From: Pantoea conspicua
GTDB lineage: Bacteria; Pseudomonadota; Gammaproteobacteria; Enterobacterales; Enterobacteriaceae
DNA length: 64,000 bases
Direction: 5' to 3'
NCBI RefSeq assembly: GCF_002095315.1
Contig: NZ_MLFN01000012.1
Location: 18,490-82,489 of the forward strand
Below the pieces are notes generated by a model. The model was not told the origin of the DNA and ran no database searches. It saw only the letters and a program-made list of their open reading frames with translations. The position numbers and the translations under genes are program-made. Position 1 is the first letter of the stretch, and each line of letters starts with the position of its first letter. Of the stretch, positions 19,898 to 30,500 are shown in pieces.

Positions 19898-21298
19898 ATG
19901 AGCGTAGTGCCTGTAGCGGACGTACTGCACGGTCGCGTCGCGGTTGACAGTGAAGTCACCGTACGTGGTTGGGTGCGTACCCGAAGAGATTCAAAAGCCG
20001 GTCTTTCCTTCATCGCCGTTTACGACGGCTCCTGCTTTAATCCCGTTCAGGCAGTCGTCAATAATTCTCTGAATAATTATCAGGATGAAGTGCTGCGTCT
20101 GACCACTGGTTGTTCGGTGATTGTCACCGGCACCGTGGTGGCCTCACCCGGTCAGGGCCAGGCTTTTGAGATTCAGGCGACCCGTGTTGAAGTCGTCGGC
20201 TGGGTGGAAGATCCTGACAGCTACCCGATGGCGGCGAAACGTCACAGCATTGAGTATCTGCGTGAAGTGGCTCACCTCCGTCCACGCACCAACCTGATCG
20301 GCGCGGTTGCCCGCGTCCGTCATACCCTGGCGCAGGCGCTGCATCGTTTCTTCCACGAAAATGGCTATTTCTGGGTTTCGACGCCGCTGATTACCGCCTC
20401 GGATACCGAAGGGGCCGGTGAAATGTTCCGCGTCTCCACGCTGGATCTTGAGAACCTGCCGCGCAACGATCAGGGCAACGTTGACTTCAGCGAAGATTTC
20501 TTTGGTAAGGAAGCGTTTCTGACCGTGTCTGGGCAGCTGAATGGCGAAACCTATGCCAGCGCCCTGTCAAAGATTTATACCTTTGGCCCGACCTTCCGCG
20601 CAGAAAACTCTAACACCAGCCGCCATCTGGCGGAGTTCTGGATGCTCGAGCCGGAAATCGCCTTTGCCTCACTGGATGATGCGGCTGCGCTGGCAGAAGC
20701 AATGCTGAAATATGTCTTCAACGCGGTGCTGGAAGAGCGTGCCGATGACATGGCATTCTTTGCTGAGCGTGTAGATAAAGAGGCGGTTGAGCGTCTGCAG
20801 CGTTTCATCACTACCGATTTCGCCCAGGTCGATTACACCGAGGCGGTTGAGATCCTGATGAACTGCGGTCAGACCTTCGAAAACCCGGTTTCCTGGGGAA
20901 TCGACCTCTCCTCTGAGCATGAACGTTATCTGGCTGAGAAACATTTTAAAGCGCCGGTGGTGGTGAAAAACTATCCGAAAGATATTAAGGCGTTCTATAT
21001 GCGCCTGAATGACGACGGCAAAACCGTCGCGGCGATGGATGTGCTGGCACCCGGCATCGGTGAAATTATCGGGGGTTCCCAGCGTGAAGAACGTCTCGAT
21101 GTGCTGGATGCACGCCTTGAAGAAATGGGTCTGAATAAAGAAGATTACTGGTGGTATCGTGACCTTCGTCGCTACGGTACCGTGCCACATTCTGGCTTCG
21201 GATTAGGCTTTGAACGTTTAATCGCCTATGTGACCGGCGTACAGAATGTCAGGGATGTCATTCCGTTCCCACGCACTCCGCGCAATGCAAGTTTCTAA
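19898..21298 (+). CDS. asnS: Asparaginyl-tRNA synthetase
   Basis: Class IIb aminoacyl-tRNA synthetase that charges tRNA-Asn. It has 466 residues, identical to E. coli. The N-terminal OB-fold anticodon-binding domain ([26 protein letters not shown]) comes first. The catalytic core has motif 2 [26 protein letters not shown] and motif 3 [13 protein letters not shown] near the C-terminus. It is a single gene between the pncB hairpin and a strong terminator at 21339. The AGAGAGAT stretch before the start serves as ribosome-binding site. Confidence 0.98.
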   Translation: MSVVPVADVLHGRVAVDSEVTVRGWVRTRRDSKAGLSFIAVYDGSCFNPVQAVVNNSLNNYQDEVLRLTTGCSVIVTGTVVASPGQGQAFEIQATRVEVVGWVEDPDSYPMAAKRHSIEYLREVAHLRPRTNLIGAVARVRHTLAQALHRFFHENGYFWVSTPLITASDTEGAGEMFRVSTLDLENLPRNDQGNVDFSEDFFGKEAFLTVSGQLNGETYASALSKIYTFGPTFRAENSNTSRHLAEFWMLEPEIAFASLDDAAALAEAMLKYVFNAVLEERADDMAFFAERVDKEAVERLQRFITTDFAQVDYTEAVEILMNCGQTFENPVSWGIDLSSEHERYLAEKHFKAPVVVKNYPKDIKAFYMRLNDDGKTVAAMDVLAPGIGEIIGGSQREERLDVLDARLEEMGLNKEDYWWYRDLRRYGTVPHSGFGLGFERLIAYVTGVQNVRDVIPFPRTPRNASF

Positions 21299-21338
21299 GT
21301 TTCAGCATTAATTATAAGAAATTCATATATATAAAGAG

Positions 21339-21366
21339 GTCGGCGCTGCCGGCCTTTTTTTATTTT
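21339..21366 (+). terminator. Intrinsic terminator of asnS
   Basis: GGTCGGC and GCCGGCC form a 7-base-pair stem (one G-U pair) with a 3-base loop, followed immediately by seven T. It lies 40 bases past the asnS stop. Confidence 0.85.
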
Positions 21367-21403
21367 TGTAAATTTTGAGTTCTCTCACAAAGTTCCGTGT
21401 TTT

Positions 21404-21470
21404 TTACATTTTGTAATACATATTTTCCTTTTGAAACCAGATTACGAGTTTAGTAGCATTTTCGAGGTAG
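21404..21470 (+). promoter_or_regulatory. OmpR box array (F1-F3-like) of the ompF promoter
   Basis: The stretch reading TTACATTTTGTAATACATAT, then TTTTCCTTTTGAAACCA, then GTTTAGTAGCATTTTCGAGG, follows the E. coli ompF OmpR-binding region almost position by position (E. coli has TTTACTTTTGGTTACATATT, then a TTTTTGAAACC block, then GTAGCACTTTCACGG). It ends about 20 bases before a -10-like AAGATG. Phospho-OmpR activation at low osmolarity is therefore expected. Confidence 0.8.
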
Positions 21471-21490
21471 AATTAAGGCGGGGGGATGGA

Positions 21491-21502
21491 AAGATGCGTG
21501 CA
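21491..21502 (+). promoter_or_regulatory. ompF core promoter -10 element and likely transcription start
   Basis: AAGATG (21491-21496) within GGAAAGATGCGTGCAGACAC corresponds to the E. coli ompF -10 element. Transcription in E. coli starts at the A of AGACAC, here 21502. This predicts a 5' leader of about 97 nucleotides. Confidence 0.7.
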
Positions 21503-21584
21503 GACACAGGAAGACACCAAACTTCTTTCAAGGTTCCCGTAAAGGTTTCTTGACGGCAGTGGCAGGTGTACAAATAACTCCAAC

Positions 21585-21610
21585 GAGGGTAATGAATAAT
21601 GATGAAGCGC
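21585..21610 (+). promoter_or_regulatory. MicF sRNA pairing region over the ompF start
   Basis: GAGGGTAATGAATAATGATG followed by AAGCGC covers the Shine-Dalgarno and start codon. It differs from the E. coli MicF target by one A-to-G change, which would still pair as G-U. This suggests that MicF, encoded elsewhere near ompC, can silence this porin. Confidence 0.65.
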
Positions 21611-22702
21611 AATATTCTTGCAGTGGTTATCCCTGCTCTGTTAGCCGCAGGCGCAGCAAACGCAGCCGAAATTTATAATAAAGACGGCAACAAACTGGAC
21701 CTGTACGGTAAAGCCGTTGGCCTGCATTACTTCTCTGATAACGACGGCAGCGATGGCGACAATACTTACGTTCGCTTCGGCTTCAAGGGTGAAACTCAGA
21801 TTAACGACCAGCTGACCGGTTATGGCCAGTGGGAATATAACGTTCAGGCCAACAACTCTGAAGGTTCTGACGCGCAGGACGGCAACAGAACCCGTCTGGG
21901 CTTTGCCGGTCTGAAATTCGGCGATGCTGGCTCAATCGACTACGGCCGTAACTACGGTGTGGTTTACGATGCAATCGGCTGGACCGATATGCTGCCAGAG
22001 TTCGGTGGCGACTCAGGATACTCAGATAACTTCATGAACGGTCGTAGCACCGGCCTGCTGACTTACCGCAACACTAACTTCTTTGGTCTGGTAGATGGCT
22101 GGGATTTCGCCGTTCAGTATCAGGGCAAAAACGAGCGTGATGAAATTCGTCGTTCGAACGGCGACGGCTGGGGTCTGTCAACGTCTTACGTCTCACCAAT
22201 CGGTTTAGGTGTTGTGGGTGCCTATAGCAGCAGCGACCGTACCGATGCACAGGCCGCTGGTGTTGCAGCTAACGGTACCGTTGTAGGTCAGGGTAAACGT
22301 GCTGAAAACTGGGCAACCGGTCTGAAGTATGATGCAAACAATGTCTACCTGGCCGCTTATTACGGTGAAACCCGTAACTCAACGCCGTTCACGCTGACAA
22401 CTGGAGCGGGCACCGATACCACTGCATTCGCAAACAAAGCGCAGAACATTGAGCTGGTTGCACAGTATCAGTTCGACTTCGGCCTGCGTCCATCTATCGC
22501 CTACGTTCAGTCTAAAGGCAAAGATATCGAAGGCGTGGGCGATGCTGACCTGGTTAAATACATCGACGTGGGCGCAACCTACTACTTCAACAAAAACATG
22601 TCTACCTATGTGGACTACCAGATCAACCAGCTGGATGACAACAACCGTCTGGGTCTGAATACAGACGACGTAGTTGCACTGGGTCTGGTTTACCAGTTCT
22701 AA
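21599..22702 (+). CDS. ompF: OmpF-type general porin
   Basis: Trimeric 16-stranded outer-membrane porin allowing diffusion of small hydrophilic solutes. The precursor has 367 residues with signal peptide [22 protein letters not shown] and mature start [23 protein letters not shown], as in OmpF. Other signs are [49 protein letters not shown] (loop L3 with the PEFGGD constriction) and the C-terminal GLVYQF ending in phenylalanine, needed for BAM recognition. The start codon doublet ATGATG matches E. coli. The gene position (asnS-ompF-aspC) and promoter also identify it as ompF rather than ompC or phoE. Outer loops differ from E. coli, as usual for a phage and immune target. Confidence 0.96.
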   Translation: MMKRNILAVVIPALLAAGAANAAEIYNKDGNKLDLYGKAVGLHYFSDNDGSDGDNTYVRFGFKGETQINDQLTGYGQWEYNVQANNSEGSDAQDGNRTRLGFAGLKFGDAGSIDYGRNYGVVYDAIGWTDMLPEFGGDSGYSDNFMNGRSTGLLTYRNTNFFGLVDGWDFAVQYQGKNERDEIRRSNGDGWGLSTSYVSPIGLGVVGAYSSSDRTDAQAAGVAANGTVVGQGKRAENWATGLKYDANNVYLAAYYGETRNSTPFTLTTGAGTDTTAFANKAQNIELVAQYQFDFGLRPSIAYVQSKGKDIEGVGDADLVKYIDVGATYYFNKNMSTYVDYQINQLDDNNRLGLNTDDVVALGLVYQF

Positions 22703-22727
22703 TCTCGCTGTCAGAACTGTTTGAAGA

Positions 22728-22751
22728 CGGGGCCATCGGCCCCGTTTTTTT
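22728..22751 (+). terminator. Intrinsic terminator of ompF
   Basis: ACGGGGCC, ATC, then GGCCCCGT form an 8-base-pair GC stem with a short loop, followed by seven T. It lies 25 bases downstream of the ompF stop. Confidence 0.9.
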
Positions 22752-22937
22752 ATGTCTGTTATCCAGCCAGACGCCCTTTTTCTCCCGACGCTTACCCACG
22801 CTCCCCTTTTTTATTTCCTCTCGCTGAAGTAAGCCCGCAAAAAGTATCAATAACGCTCGCAAACGGTTGGCATTTGCCTGGCGTGACGCTAACCTGAGAG
22901 CTCATTTTGCTAACGTTCCCGCTACTGGACCTGACTC

Positions 22938-24127
22938 ATGTTTGAATCGATCTCTGCTGCACCCGCCGATCCCATTCTTGGGCTGGCCGATCTGTTTCGC
23001 GCTGACGACCGCCCCAATAAAATTAACCTCGGTATCGGCGTCTACAAAGATGAAACCGGCAAGACACCGGTGCTGACCAGCGTTAAGAAAGCCGAACAGT
23101 ACCTGCTGGAAAACGAAACCACTAAAAACTATCTCAGCATTGATGGTCTGGCGGATTTCGCCCGCTGTACCCAGGCGTTACTGTTTGGCAGTCAGAGCCA
23201 CTGATTACCGCTGGCCGCGCACGCACGGCACAGACCCCAGGCGGTACCGGTGCGCTGCGCGTAGCGGCCGATTTTCTTGCCACTCAGACATCCGTTAAGC
23301 GGGTATGGGTCAGCAATCCCAGCTGGCCGAACCACAAAAATGTGTTTAATGCTGCCGGCCTTGAGGTATGTGAATACCAGTATTACGATGCTGAAAATCA
23401 TACGCTCGATTTTGACGGTCTGGTTGCATCACTGAAACAGGTGCAGCCGGGTGATGTGGTGCTGTTCCACGGCTGCTGTCATAACCCAACCGGCATCGAT
23501 CCCACGGCTGAACAGTGGCAGCAGCTGGCGCAGCTGTCACAGGCAGGCGGCTGGTTACCCCTGTTTGACTTCGCCTATCAGGGCTTCGCCCGTGGTCTGG
23601 ATGAGGATGCCGAAGGACTGCGTATTTTCGCCGCGTCCCATCAGGAACTGATTGTTGCCAGCTCCTATTCGAAGAACTTTGGCTTGTACAACGAACGCGT
23701 AGGCGCAATTACCCTGGTGGCCGCCGAGGCAAGCGTGGCGGATACCGCCTTCAGCCAGGTGAAATATACCATCCGCGCCAACTACTCCAATCCGCCGGCA
23801 CACGGTGCGGCTGTCGTCGCCACCATCCTCGGCAACGACGCACTGCGTACCATCTGGGAGCAGGAGCTGTCAGACATGCGTCAGCGCATCCAGCGTATGC
23901 GCCAGCTGTTCGTCAATACCCTGGCGGAGAAAGGCGCGCAGCGTGACTTCAGCTTCATCATCAAGCAGAACGGAATGTTCTCGTTCAGCGGCCTGACCAA
24001 AGGTCAGGTGATTCGTCTGCGCGAAGAGTTTGCGGTCTATGCGGTTAACTCAGGACGGGTCAATGTTGCGGGCATGACGCCAGATAATATGTCGGCGCTG
24101 TGTGAGGCGATTGTCGCGGTGCTGTAA
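22938..24127 (+). CDS. aspC: Aspartate aminotransferase, interrupted by a single-base frameshift
   Basis: PLP enzyme that interconverts aspartate/2-oxoglutarate and oxaloacetate/glutamate. The first frame (22938-23204) encodes [24 protein letters not shown] through [10 protein letters not shown] and hits TGA at 23202. The rest continues in another frame from about 23199 as [24 protein letters not shown] to the end at 24127. One missing C in the CC at 23198-23199 explains it: restoring it gives a full-length protein of about 396 residues colinear with E. coli AspC. The PLP lysine region [16 protein letters not shown] and the substrate arginine near SNPPAHGA are intact. All other residues look constrained, so a sequencing error or very recent lesion is likely. 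Confidence 0.93.
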
Positions 24128-24141
24128 TTGCGTATAACGAC

Positions 24142-24172
24142 TAAAAAAATGGGCCGGCTGGCCCATTTTTTA
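24142..24172. terminator. Bidirectional terminator between aspC and gloC
   Basis: AAAAAAATGGGCC and GGCCCATTTTTT are inverted around a short GCT-type loop. The A-run on one side and T-run on the other let it stop both convergent transcripts. The last bases overlap the gloC stop region. Confidence 0.85.
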
Positions 24173-24799
24173 TTGCAGGAAAGGATTACTGATTCGCTCA
24201 CGGCCCAGCGTAGAGATCGGGCCATGCCCTGGCAGAAAAGTCACATCATCGCCGAGCGGCAATAATTTGCTCCGGATGGCATCGATCAGCTGCTGATGAT
24301 CGCCCTGCGGGAAATCGGTGCGCCCGACGCCACCGTTAAAAATTACGTCACCGGAGATCAGTAAACGCCCCGGACGATCAAAGAACACCACATGACCCGG
24401 CGAATGCCCCGGGCAGTGCAGGACTTCCAGCGTCACTAGCCCTACCTGCACGCTCTCCCCCTCTTCCAGCCAGCGGTCCGGCGTAAAAGGCGCGCACTCT
24501 TCCAGTCCAAACATCCGGCTCTGAGTCGGTAAGGCTTCCAGCCAGAAGGCATCGCGTTTCTGCGGTCCGACGATCGGGATCTGATAAAACGCCGCAAGTT
24601 CCACCGCCGCGCCGACATGATCAAGATGACCATGAGTCAGCAGGATCTGCGCAGGCTTCAGCCTGTGTTGGTCCAGCGTTTGTTTGATACGTTCAGCATC
24701 ACCGCCCGGATCGACCAGGGCAGACTCACCGGTGGTATCGCACCAGATCACCGAACAGTTCTGGGCAAAGGCAGTAACAGGAATAATGTGGTAGTTCAT
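24170..24799 (-). CDS. gloC: GloC (YcbL), hydroxyacylglutathione hydrolase, type II glyoxalase
   Basis: Metallo-beta-lactamase-fold thioesterase that hydrolyses S-lactoylglutathione in methylglyoxal detoxification. The start is set at ATG 24799 ([19 protein letters not shown]), matching E. coli GloC; the upstream in-frame codon at 24820 adds seven unsupported residues. It has 209 residues (215 in E. coli, whose tail is longer). Metal-binding motif [10 protein letters not shown] is near residue 55, with further ligands in HCPGHSPGH and SGDVIF, and the terminal PGHGP. It lies downstream of ycbK with a 39-base gap on the same strand. Confidence 0.94.
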   Translation of the reverse strand: MNYHIIPVTAFAQNCSVIWCDTTGESALVDPGGDAERIKQTLDQHRLKPAQILLTHGHLDHVGAAVELAAFYQIPIVGPQKRDAFWLEALPTQSRMFGLEECAPFTPDRWLEEGESVQVGLVTLEVLHCPGHSPGHVVFFDRPGRLLISGDVIFNGGVGRTDFPQGDHQQLIDAIRSKLLPLGDDVTFLPGHGPISTLGRERISNPFLQ

Positions 24800-24838
24800 A
24801 ACGCTCCATGACCGGCTCACGCAGCGTTGCCGGCGTCA

Positions 24839-25387
24839 TTACCAGTGCCTGATCGGCCCGGTATCAATATGTACAAAGTTGCTGCGAGGATAATATCCTA
24901 CACCACCCGCGCGCAGAGATAACGCCGCTTTGCGAACGTTGGCTAAGGTAATGCCCTCAATGTGGAAATCCATCGCCTGACCTTTGGTGTGATAGCTGTG
25001 TTTCGCTACCCCAGGTCCGCTTTCGCGCAACATATTATTGGTCGCCAGCGAGCGGTAACCGGAAATCAGCTGCACCGGTTTACGCGTTTCCAGCAGCGCC
25101 TGCAGACGAAAGATCTGATCAAACAGATGGGGATCGATGCTCTTCACTTTATTAGCGCGATAGTCACGGAAAAAGTGATTTAATCGTGACAACTCATCCT
25201 TGTCGTAACTCTTACCATTAAAAAACTCAGTTTTAAGGGTTTCACCGGTGTGAAGGTTGTTCAGCGTTAAGACACGCGGGCGAGAAGTTGAAAGCGAGGC
25301 CCTTGCAGAAGCGGGCAATAATGCCAGTCCGGCGGCCGCACTTCCGCAAAGCAGCAGTTTGCGACGAAAAGAATCAATAGTAGACAT
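24839..25387 (-). CDS. ycbK: YcbK, Tat-exported peptidase M15 (DUF882) family protein
   Basis: Periplasmic protein of the D-Ala-D-Ala metallopeptidase-like M15 family; its exact substrate is not established. It has 182 residues, as in E. coli. The N-terminus SFRRKLLLCGSAAAGLALLP is a twin-arginine-type signal peptide (RRK followed by a hydrophobic core), with likely cleavage after ARA. The M15 zinc-site residues appear in QLISGYRS, SYHTKGQAMDFHIEG and FVHIDTGPIRHW (H, D and H). It is downstream of the L,D-transpeptidase ldtD on the same strand, suggesting a shared role in peptidoglycan remodelling. Confidence 0.93.
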   Translation of the reverse strand: MSTIDSFRRKLLLCGSAAAGLALLPASARASLSTSRPRVLTLNNLHTGETLKTEFFNGKSYDKDELSRLNHFFRDYRANKVKSIDPHLFDQIFRLQALLETRKPVQLISGYRSLATNNMLRESGPGVAKHSYHTKGQAMDFHIEGITLANVRKAALSLRAGGVGYYPRSNFVHIDTGPIRHW

Positions 25388-25572
25388 TAACCGTATTACC
25401 TGAGAGTGAAGCCATAGAAATGTGCAAAAAGCGCACAGGCCGAACCATAACTTTCTCTCAGGGAGGCGTCAACCCATGTGGGACCAGATTGTGCGGCGAT
25501 CCCCCACAGGATCGCCATTTAAGCATCATTTTCGTTAACGATAGCCGACGGCTAACGATTGAAAATCAATCA

Positions 25573-27387
25573 CTAGAGCAGCAACTGCTCAGCCCTTTTT
25601 AACGCCTGGCTGCCGGAGCGTGCTGTGTCATCATAATTGTAAATATCTGTTCGGAACTGCGGTTTGCCATCATCCGCTACCCATGCAGTCAGGTAATAGA
25701 GATTAACCGGAATGCGATGGCGAATCGGTACGTAGCGCGTGTCGCCCTCTTTGAGGGTGCTGGAGATACGTGAATCATTCCAGCCGGCATCCTGCAACAG
25801 CAGGCCCGCCAGTTCAGAGGCTTTATTTACCCGTACACAGCCTGAGCTCAGCGCCCGGATATCGCGCTGGAACAGGTTGTGATTCGGCGTGTCGTGCAGA
25901 TAGATAGCATCTGAACTCGGCATGTTGAATTTGTAGCGTCCCAGCGCGTTCATCTGGCCTGGTGCCTGGCGCAGGCGATAGGGGAACGATGATGCGGACA
26001 CCATGCTCCAGTCAATCATGCTCGGGTCGATCACCTCGGCATCCTCACTCCAGCCCGACAGCAGGGTATAGCCATGCTTATAAAGATAGGCTGGGTCCTG
26101 CTTCACCTTGGGAATAATGTCTTTACGCACCAGCGTGGTCGGCACGTTCCACGGTGGATTCAGCACCACGTTGTTGAGTGCGCTGCGCATCAGTGGCGTT
26201 TTGCGATCGGGACGACCGACGATCACCCGAGACGACAAAATTTTATTACCGTTGTTGTAGTAAATCAGCGAGTAGTTGGCGATGTTGACCATGATGCCGT
26301 TGTGCATATCATCTGGCAGCAGGCGCAGCCGCTGGATATTCAACGCCAGCAGTGAAGCACGCATCTGCGGTGACACATTCAGCCACTGACGCGTTCTGGC
26401 ACCGATAGCCCCATCGCCATCCAGTCCCTGCCACTGCTGAAAACGCTTCACCGCTGCAACCAGCGTATTGTCGTAAACATTCGCGCTATTATTGTCATCC
26501 AGCGTCAGACTCTGCACATTACCCGGTGACTGCGGCGAAGTGACCGGCAGATCAGAAACCGGAGTAGCCGACGGACTGACCACCACCGGCTGGTCACTGT
26601 GGCTCACCGGGACAGAAGTCACCGGCACGGCATCCTCATTCGGCGCGGGCGCATCAACCTGTGGATCGAGCATCCCGCTGCGCTGCAGGATTTCACGTAG
26701 CGCTGGCACATCATCACTCACCTGTCCCGGACGCAGGGTTTGCCCATTCTTCAGCTGCGGCCATGGCCGTTTATCGGTGAGCAAGTTTTTTAGCGCGGCG
26801 TGCATCGGACGGTATTGCGGATGCTGCGGTTCCAGTGAAGTGATAAAAATGCTGTCAGAGCCGGCATTGACCGCATTCTGCCACTGATTCACCACCGCCA
26901 CTGACGGCTGGGCCAGCTTGTACGGCACGTTACTGTAGAGCCAGGTTTCACCCTGCGTCGGCACGCTGGAGACGAACTGCAGATAGCCGAGCATCGCGTC
27001 AGAGAGCGCCACATCGCGGGCAAAGCCGGTAATGGCCGGATCCGTCAGGCGTTCGACCCAGCGGGTAAACTGTGGCTGCACGCCGGACAGCGCAACCTCT
27101 GCCAGCTGTTGCTGAAATTTTTGCACCGCCTGACGATCCTGCCACAGCGGCTGCATATGACGGGACGCATACAGCGCCGCCAGTGGCCCCAGATAAAAAG
27201 GCTGATCGGCACTGGAAAAGGCTTGCCGGATACGTTGCTGACTTTCGGTGACTGACATCGCACTCTGTGTGGTGCCCGGCATAGCGGCGATCACAGCGGC
27301 CTGCGGCTGTGTAAATGGAACCATGATTAGCGCCAGCGCTAACCATGAAACAACACGATGATGTTTAAACCTATTTGCCAGCAACAT
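25573..27387 (-). CDS. ldtD: LdtD (YcbB), L,D-transpeptidase
   Basis: Periplasmic enzyme that forms 3-3 (mDAP-mDAP) cross-links in peptidoglycan and can bypass beta-lactam-inhibited transpeptidases. It has 604 residues (615 in E. coli). An N-terminal signal/anchor ([23 protein letters not shown]) comes first, then a scaffold domain. A Ser/Pro/Thr-rich stretch near 240-290 is followed by a peptidoglycan-binding motif ([26 protein letters not shown]). The YkuD catalytic domain has the active-site signature [11 protein letters not shown]...[11 protein letters not shown], with the nucleophile cysteine in SGCVR. It is separated from mukB by a strong terminator. Confidence 0.95.
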   Translation of the reverse strand: MLLANRFKHHRVVSWLALALIMVPFTQPQAAVIAAMPGTTQSAMSVTESQQRIRQAFSSADQPFYLGPLAALYASRHMQPLWQDRQAVQKFQQQLAEVALSGVQPQFTRWVERLTDPAITGFARDVALSDAMLGYLQFVSSVPTQGETWLYSNVPYKLAQPSVAVVNQWQNAVNAGSDSIFITSLEPQHPQYRPMHAALKNLLTDKRPWPQLKNGQTLRPGQVSDDVPALREILQRSGMLDPQVDAPAPNEDAVPVTSVPVSHSDQPVVVSPSATPVSDLPVTSPQSPGNVQSLTLDDNNSANVYDNTLVAAVKRFQQWQGLDGDGAIGARTRQWLNVSPQMRASLLALNIQRLRLLPDDMHNGIMVNIANYSLIYYNNGNKILSSRVIVGRPDRKTPLMRSALNNVVLNPPWNVPTTLVRKDIIPKVKQDPAYLYKHGYTLLSGWSEDAEVIDPSMIDWSMVSASSFPYRLRQAPGQMNALGRYKFNMPSSDAIYLHDTPNHNLFQRDIRALSSGCVRVNKASELAGLLLQDAGWNDSRISSTLKEGDTRYVPIRHRIPVNLYYLTAWVADDGKPQFRTDIYNYDDTARSGSQALKRAEQLLL

Positions 27388-27470
27388 CCCTGCCCCCTTC
27401 TCTGTTCAACTGCGCAGCGTTCCCTGAAACTACTGCGACCGGGCTGCTTACTCATAATGTTGAGTATACA

Positions 27471-27508
27471 AACAAAAACGGCATTTGCCTCACGCGACAA
27501 ATGCCGTT
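27471..27508 (-). terminator. Intrinsic terminator of the muk operon
   Basis: On the minus strand AACGGCATTTG pairs with CAAATGCCGTT (11 base pairs, 10-base loop) and is followed by TTTTTGTTTG. It lies 30 bases beyond the mukB stop. Confidence 0.9.
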
Positions 27509-27537
27509 ACCAGATTAACCAATGGATCAGTTTTTGA

Positions 27538-30500
27538 CTATGTTTCCGCCTGCGATTTTTCACCGACTAAATCGGGCAGAGAATCGTTCTCCTGCTGACG
27601 TCGGGTCGGCGAAGGATCGGCCGCAAACCCACGCAGGCCAACCACATGTACATGCTCGGTATTGTTGAATACCTTACGTACCAGCTTATAGGTTGTGCCT
27701 TTCTCCGGGCTGATATTTTCCGGTGCCGCGATAACCAGCTGCATTTCCAGCCGTTCACACAGCTCGAATAGCGTGGCGATCGAACGCGCATCAAGACGGG
27801 CCGCTTCATCAAGGAACAGCAACCGGCATGGCGAGATGTCTTTACCGCGCAGACGGCGAGACTCCTCTTCCCAGCTCTGGACCACCATCACCAGAATTGA
27901 CATCCCGGTACCGATCGCTTCACCGGTTGACAGCGCCCCGCTTTCTGCGCGCAGCCAGCCATCAGAACCCCGGTTAACTTCAACCTCCATCTCAAGATAG
28001 TTGCGATAGTCCAGCAACTCTTCACCAATGGTCTGCGGCGTCCGCTGCCCCATATCGATGTGCGGATTAAGACGCTGATAAAGTTTCGCCAGCGCCTCTG
28101 AGAAGGTCAGACGATTGCTGTTAAACAGATCCTGATGCTGTTCATGCTCTTGCGATAACGTATCCAGCAGCATCGCATGGGTTTCACGCACGTTAACGTT
28201 GAGCCGGACACTGTGCACCTGACCAAAGCTCACGGTCTGCAGACCCTGGTTCAGCTGGCGGATACGGTTCTGCTCACGCTGAATGGTTTTGCGGATGATG
28301 TTGGCGGCGCTGCGCGAGCTGATAGCCAGCGTCTGTTCACGCGCCGTCAGCTCTTCCGTCAGGCGATTCAGCTCAATTTCCATCTGCTCAATCGCTTCGA
28401 CCGGATCGTCGGTGCGAATAATATCCTGACGAATACGCTCGCGCAGATGCTGATAAACCGCGATAAAGAACTGGATCTTGCGTTCCGGCCGTTTCGGATC
28501 TTCCGACAGACGCAGCACGTCACGCAGGTGTTCATTATCCGCCACCGCCAGACGCAGCGCACCCAGTGCTTTATCTGACATAGAACGCAGCTCGTCACCG
28601 CTCAGATAGGCCAGTTCACGACGATGCAGGCGACGTTCAACGCCATTCTCTTTCACCAGCCGCAGCACCGTACACCAGCCCGCTTTGGCGCTGACCACCT
28701 GTTCACGCACCTGATGATAGTTGCGTTCCAGCTGGCGCAGTCGCTTCTGCAGGTTGTCCATTTCCGCTTCACAGAAGGTCAGCTGTTTTTCCAGCTGATT
28801 ACGCCGCGCACGGTTATGGCTCAGCGCCGTATAAAGCTCATCACGACGGACGCGTGCACGCGCTTCAGCGCTGGCATCGGCATGAACGCCAATATCCTGC
28901 ATCTCCTGCTGCAACTCTTTCAGCATGTCGCGCTTGGCATCATAGGCACTTTTCAGCGAGGCCAGTACCTGAGCATACTGCGTCAGCTGCGCCTGATGTT
29001 CGCGCAGACGCTCACGGCTGCGGCTACGTTCAGCCTCAGCCTGCTCCAGGCGCTGCCGCAGCTTGTCACTGAGATCGCTGTTGCCGTTAAGCATGCCGGA
29101 CGAATCATCGTAGCCAAAGTGCGCACGACGCTGCACTACTTCCGTCAGAGCGAACGCCTGCTGGCGGGCGTTGCGCTGCTGCTGCTGCGCCTGCTGATAA
29201 TCGGCCTGCAGCTGCTCATGCTGTTCAGGATCGCTTTGTAACACGGCGATAATCGGCTCGAGTTTTGCCAGTTTCGCGCCGTGCTGATGCAGGAAGCGCG
29301 CCGCCTCCTGCGCTTCCTCAACCTGTTCCCGGATCTCTTCACAGCGATCGGCCAGCGTCTCATCCAGCAGCAAATTAACGCGCGGCAGCAGCCGGTTTAG
29401 CTGCGCTACGCCCTCTTTAGCCAGCTCAAACTGCTGACGCTGCTGCTGATTGTTACTTTCATGCTGATTAAGTGCCCGCTCCAGCTCACCGCGACGTGCG
29501 CCCAGCTGGCGAATCTGTGCTTCCGGGTCGGCATCAAACGCCACCGCGAGATGACTGCCAATAAAGCGGCTGAATGACTGATGCAGACGCTGAGTTTTCT
29601 GAACGTCGAACGACAGCGTGGCATAGCGTTCGGCCAGCTTGTCGCGCTCAAGGTGCAGCAGCTCCAGCTGATTCTCACGCGCCGCGCGGCCAAATAGCGG
29701 TATTTTCGGGAAGCGAGAATAGCGCCACTGCCGCTCTGCAACCTTCACCACCACCGCATTCTGCAGCTCATCAACGCTGAATACACTGTCATCAAACGAC
29801 TGTGGATCACCCTCGATCAGATAGAGATCTTCCGGGCACTCTTCCAGACCGTCGAGCTGCTCACGCACCAGCGACAGATCCGGCACCACAATCGCGTGAC
29901 GTGATGGACCGTACAACGCTGAGAAGTAAGGTGCGTCACCCAGCGTAACGTCATCATAAATTTCTGACAGCAGTACGCCGCCGAAGCGTTCGGCCAGCTG
30001 GTTCAGGCGCGCATCTTCGGCACCGCCAGGCTGACTGAGACGTTCAATCTGCTGCTCGATATCACGTTTACGTGCCGCCACTTCGTCACGTTCAACGGTG
30101 GTTTCACGTTCCCGCTCCAGCAGCTGCTGCATATATTCGGTCACGTCCTGACTGCTGACGAGCGCCTGGCCGGTCTGCTCACTCAGCTGCGTCAGAATTT
30201 CCTGCGCAGCCAGCCAGTGCGGCGCGCGGGCGGTCAGCGTGGCGATACGCTCGCGCAGCTGCTCCAGCTCCTGACGCATCATCATGCGCTGCTCACCGGC
30301 ATCCGCCACGCTGCTGTTCAGCTGCTCAATCTGCGCTTCCAGCTCGCGTTGCAAACCGTCCAGTGCATCAGCTTCGTAATGCTGCCCCTGGCGTTTACAG
30401 AACTCCGCCAGCAAGCGTTCAGCCTCATGCTGCTCGCGCAGACGCTGCTCCAGCTCGCTGAGGCGCAGACGCAGTGAAGAGAGCTGCTCGGCGTGATGGC

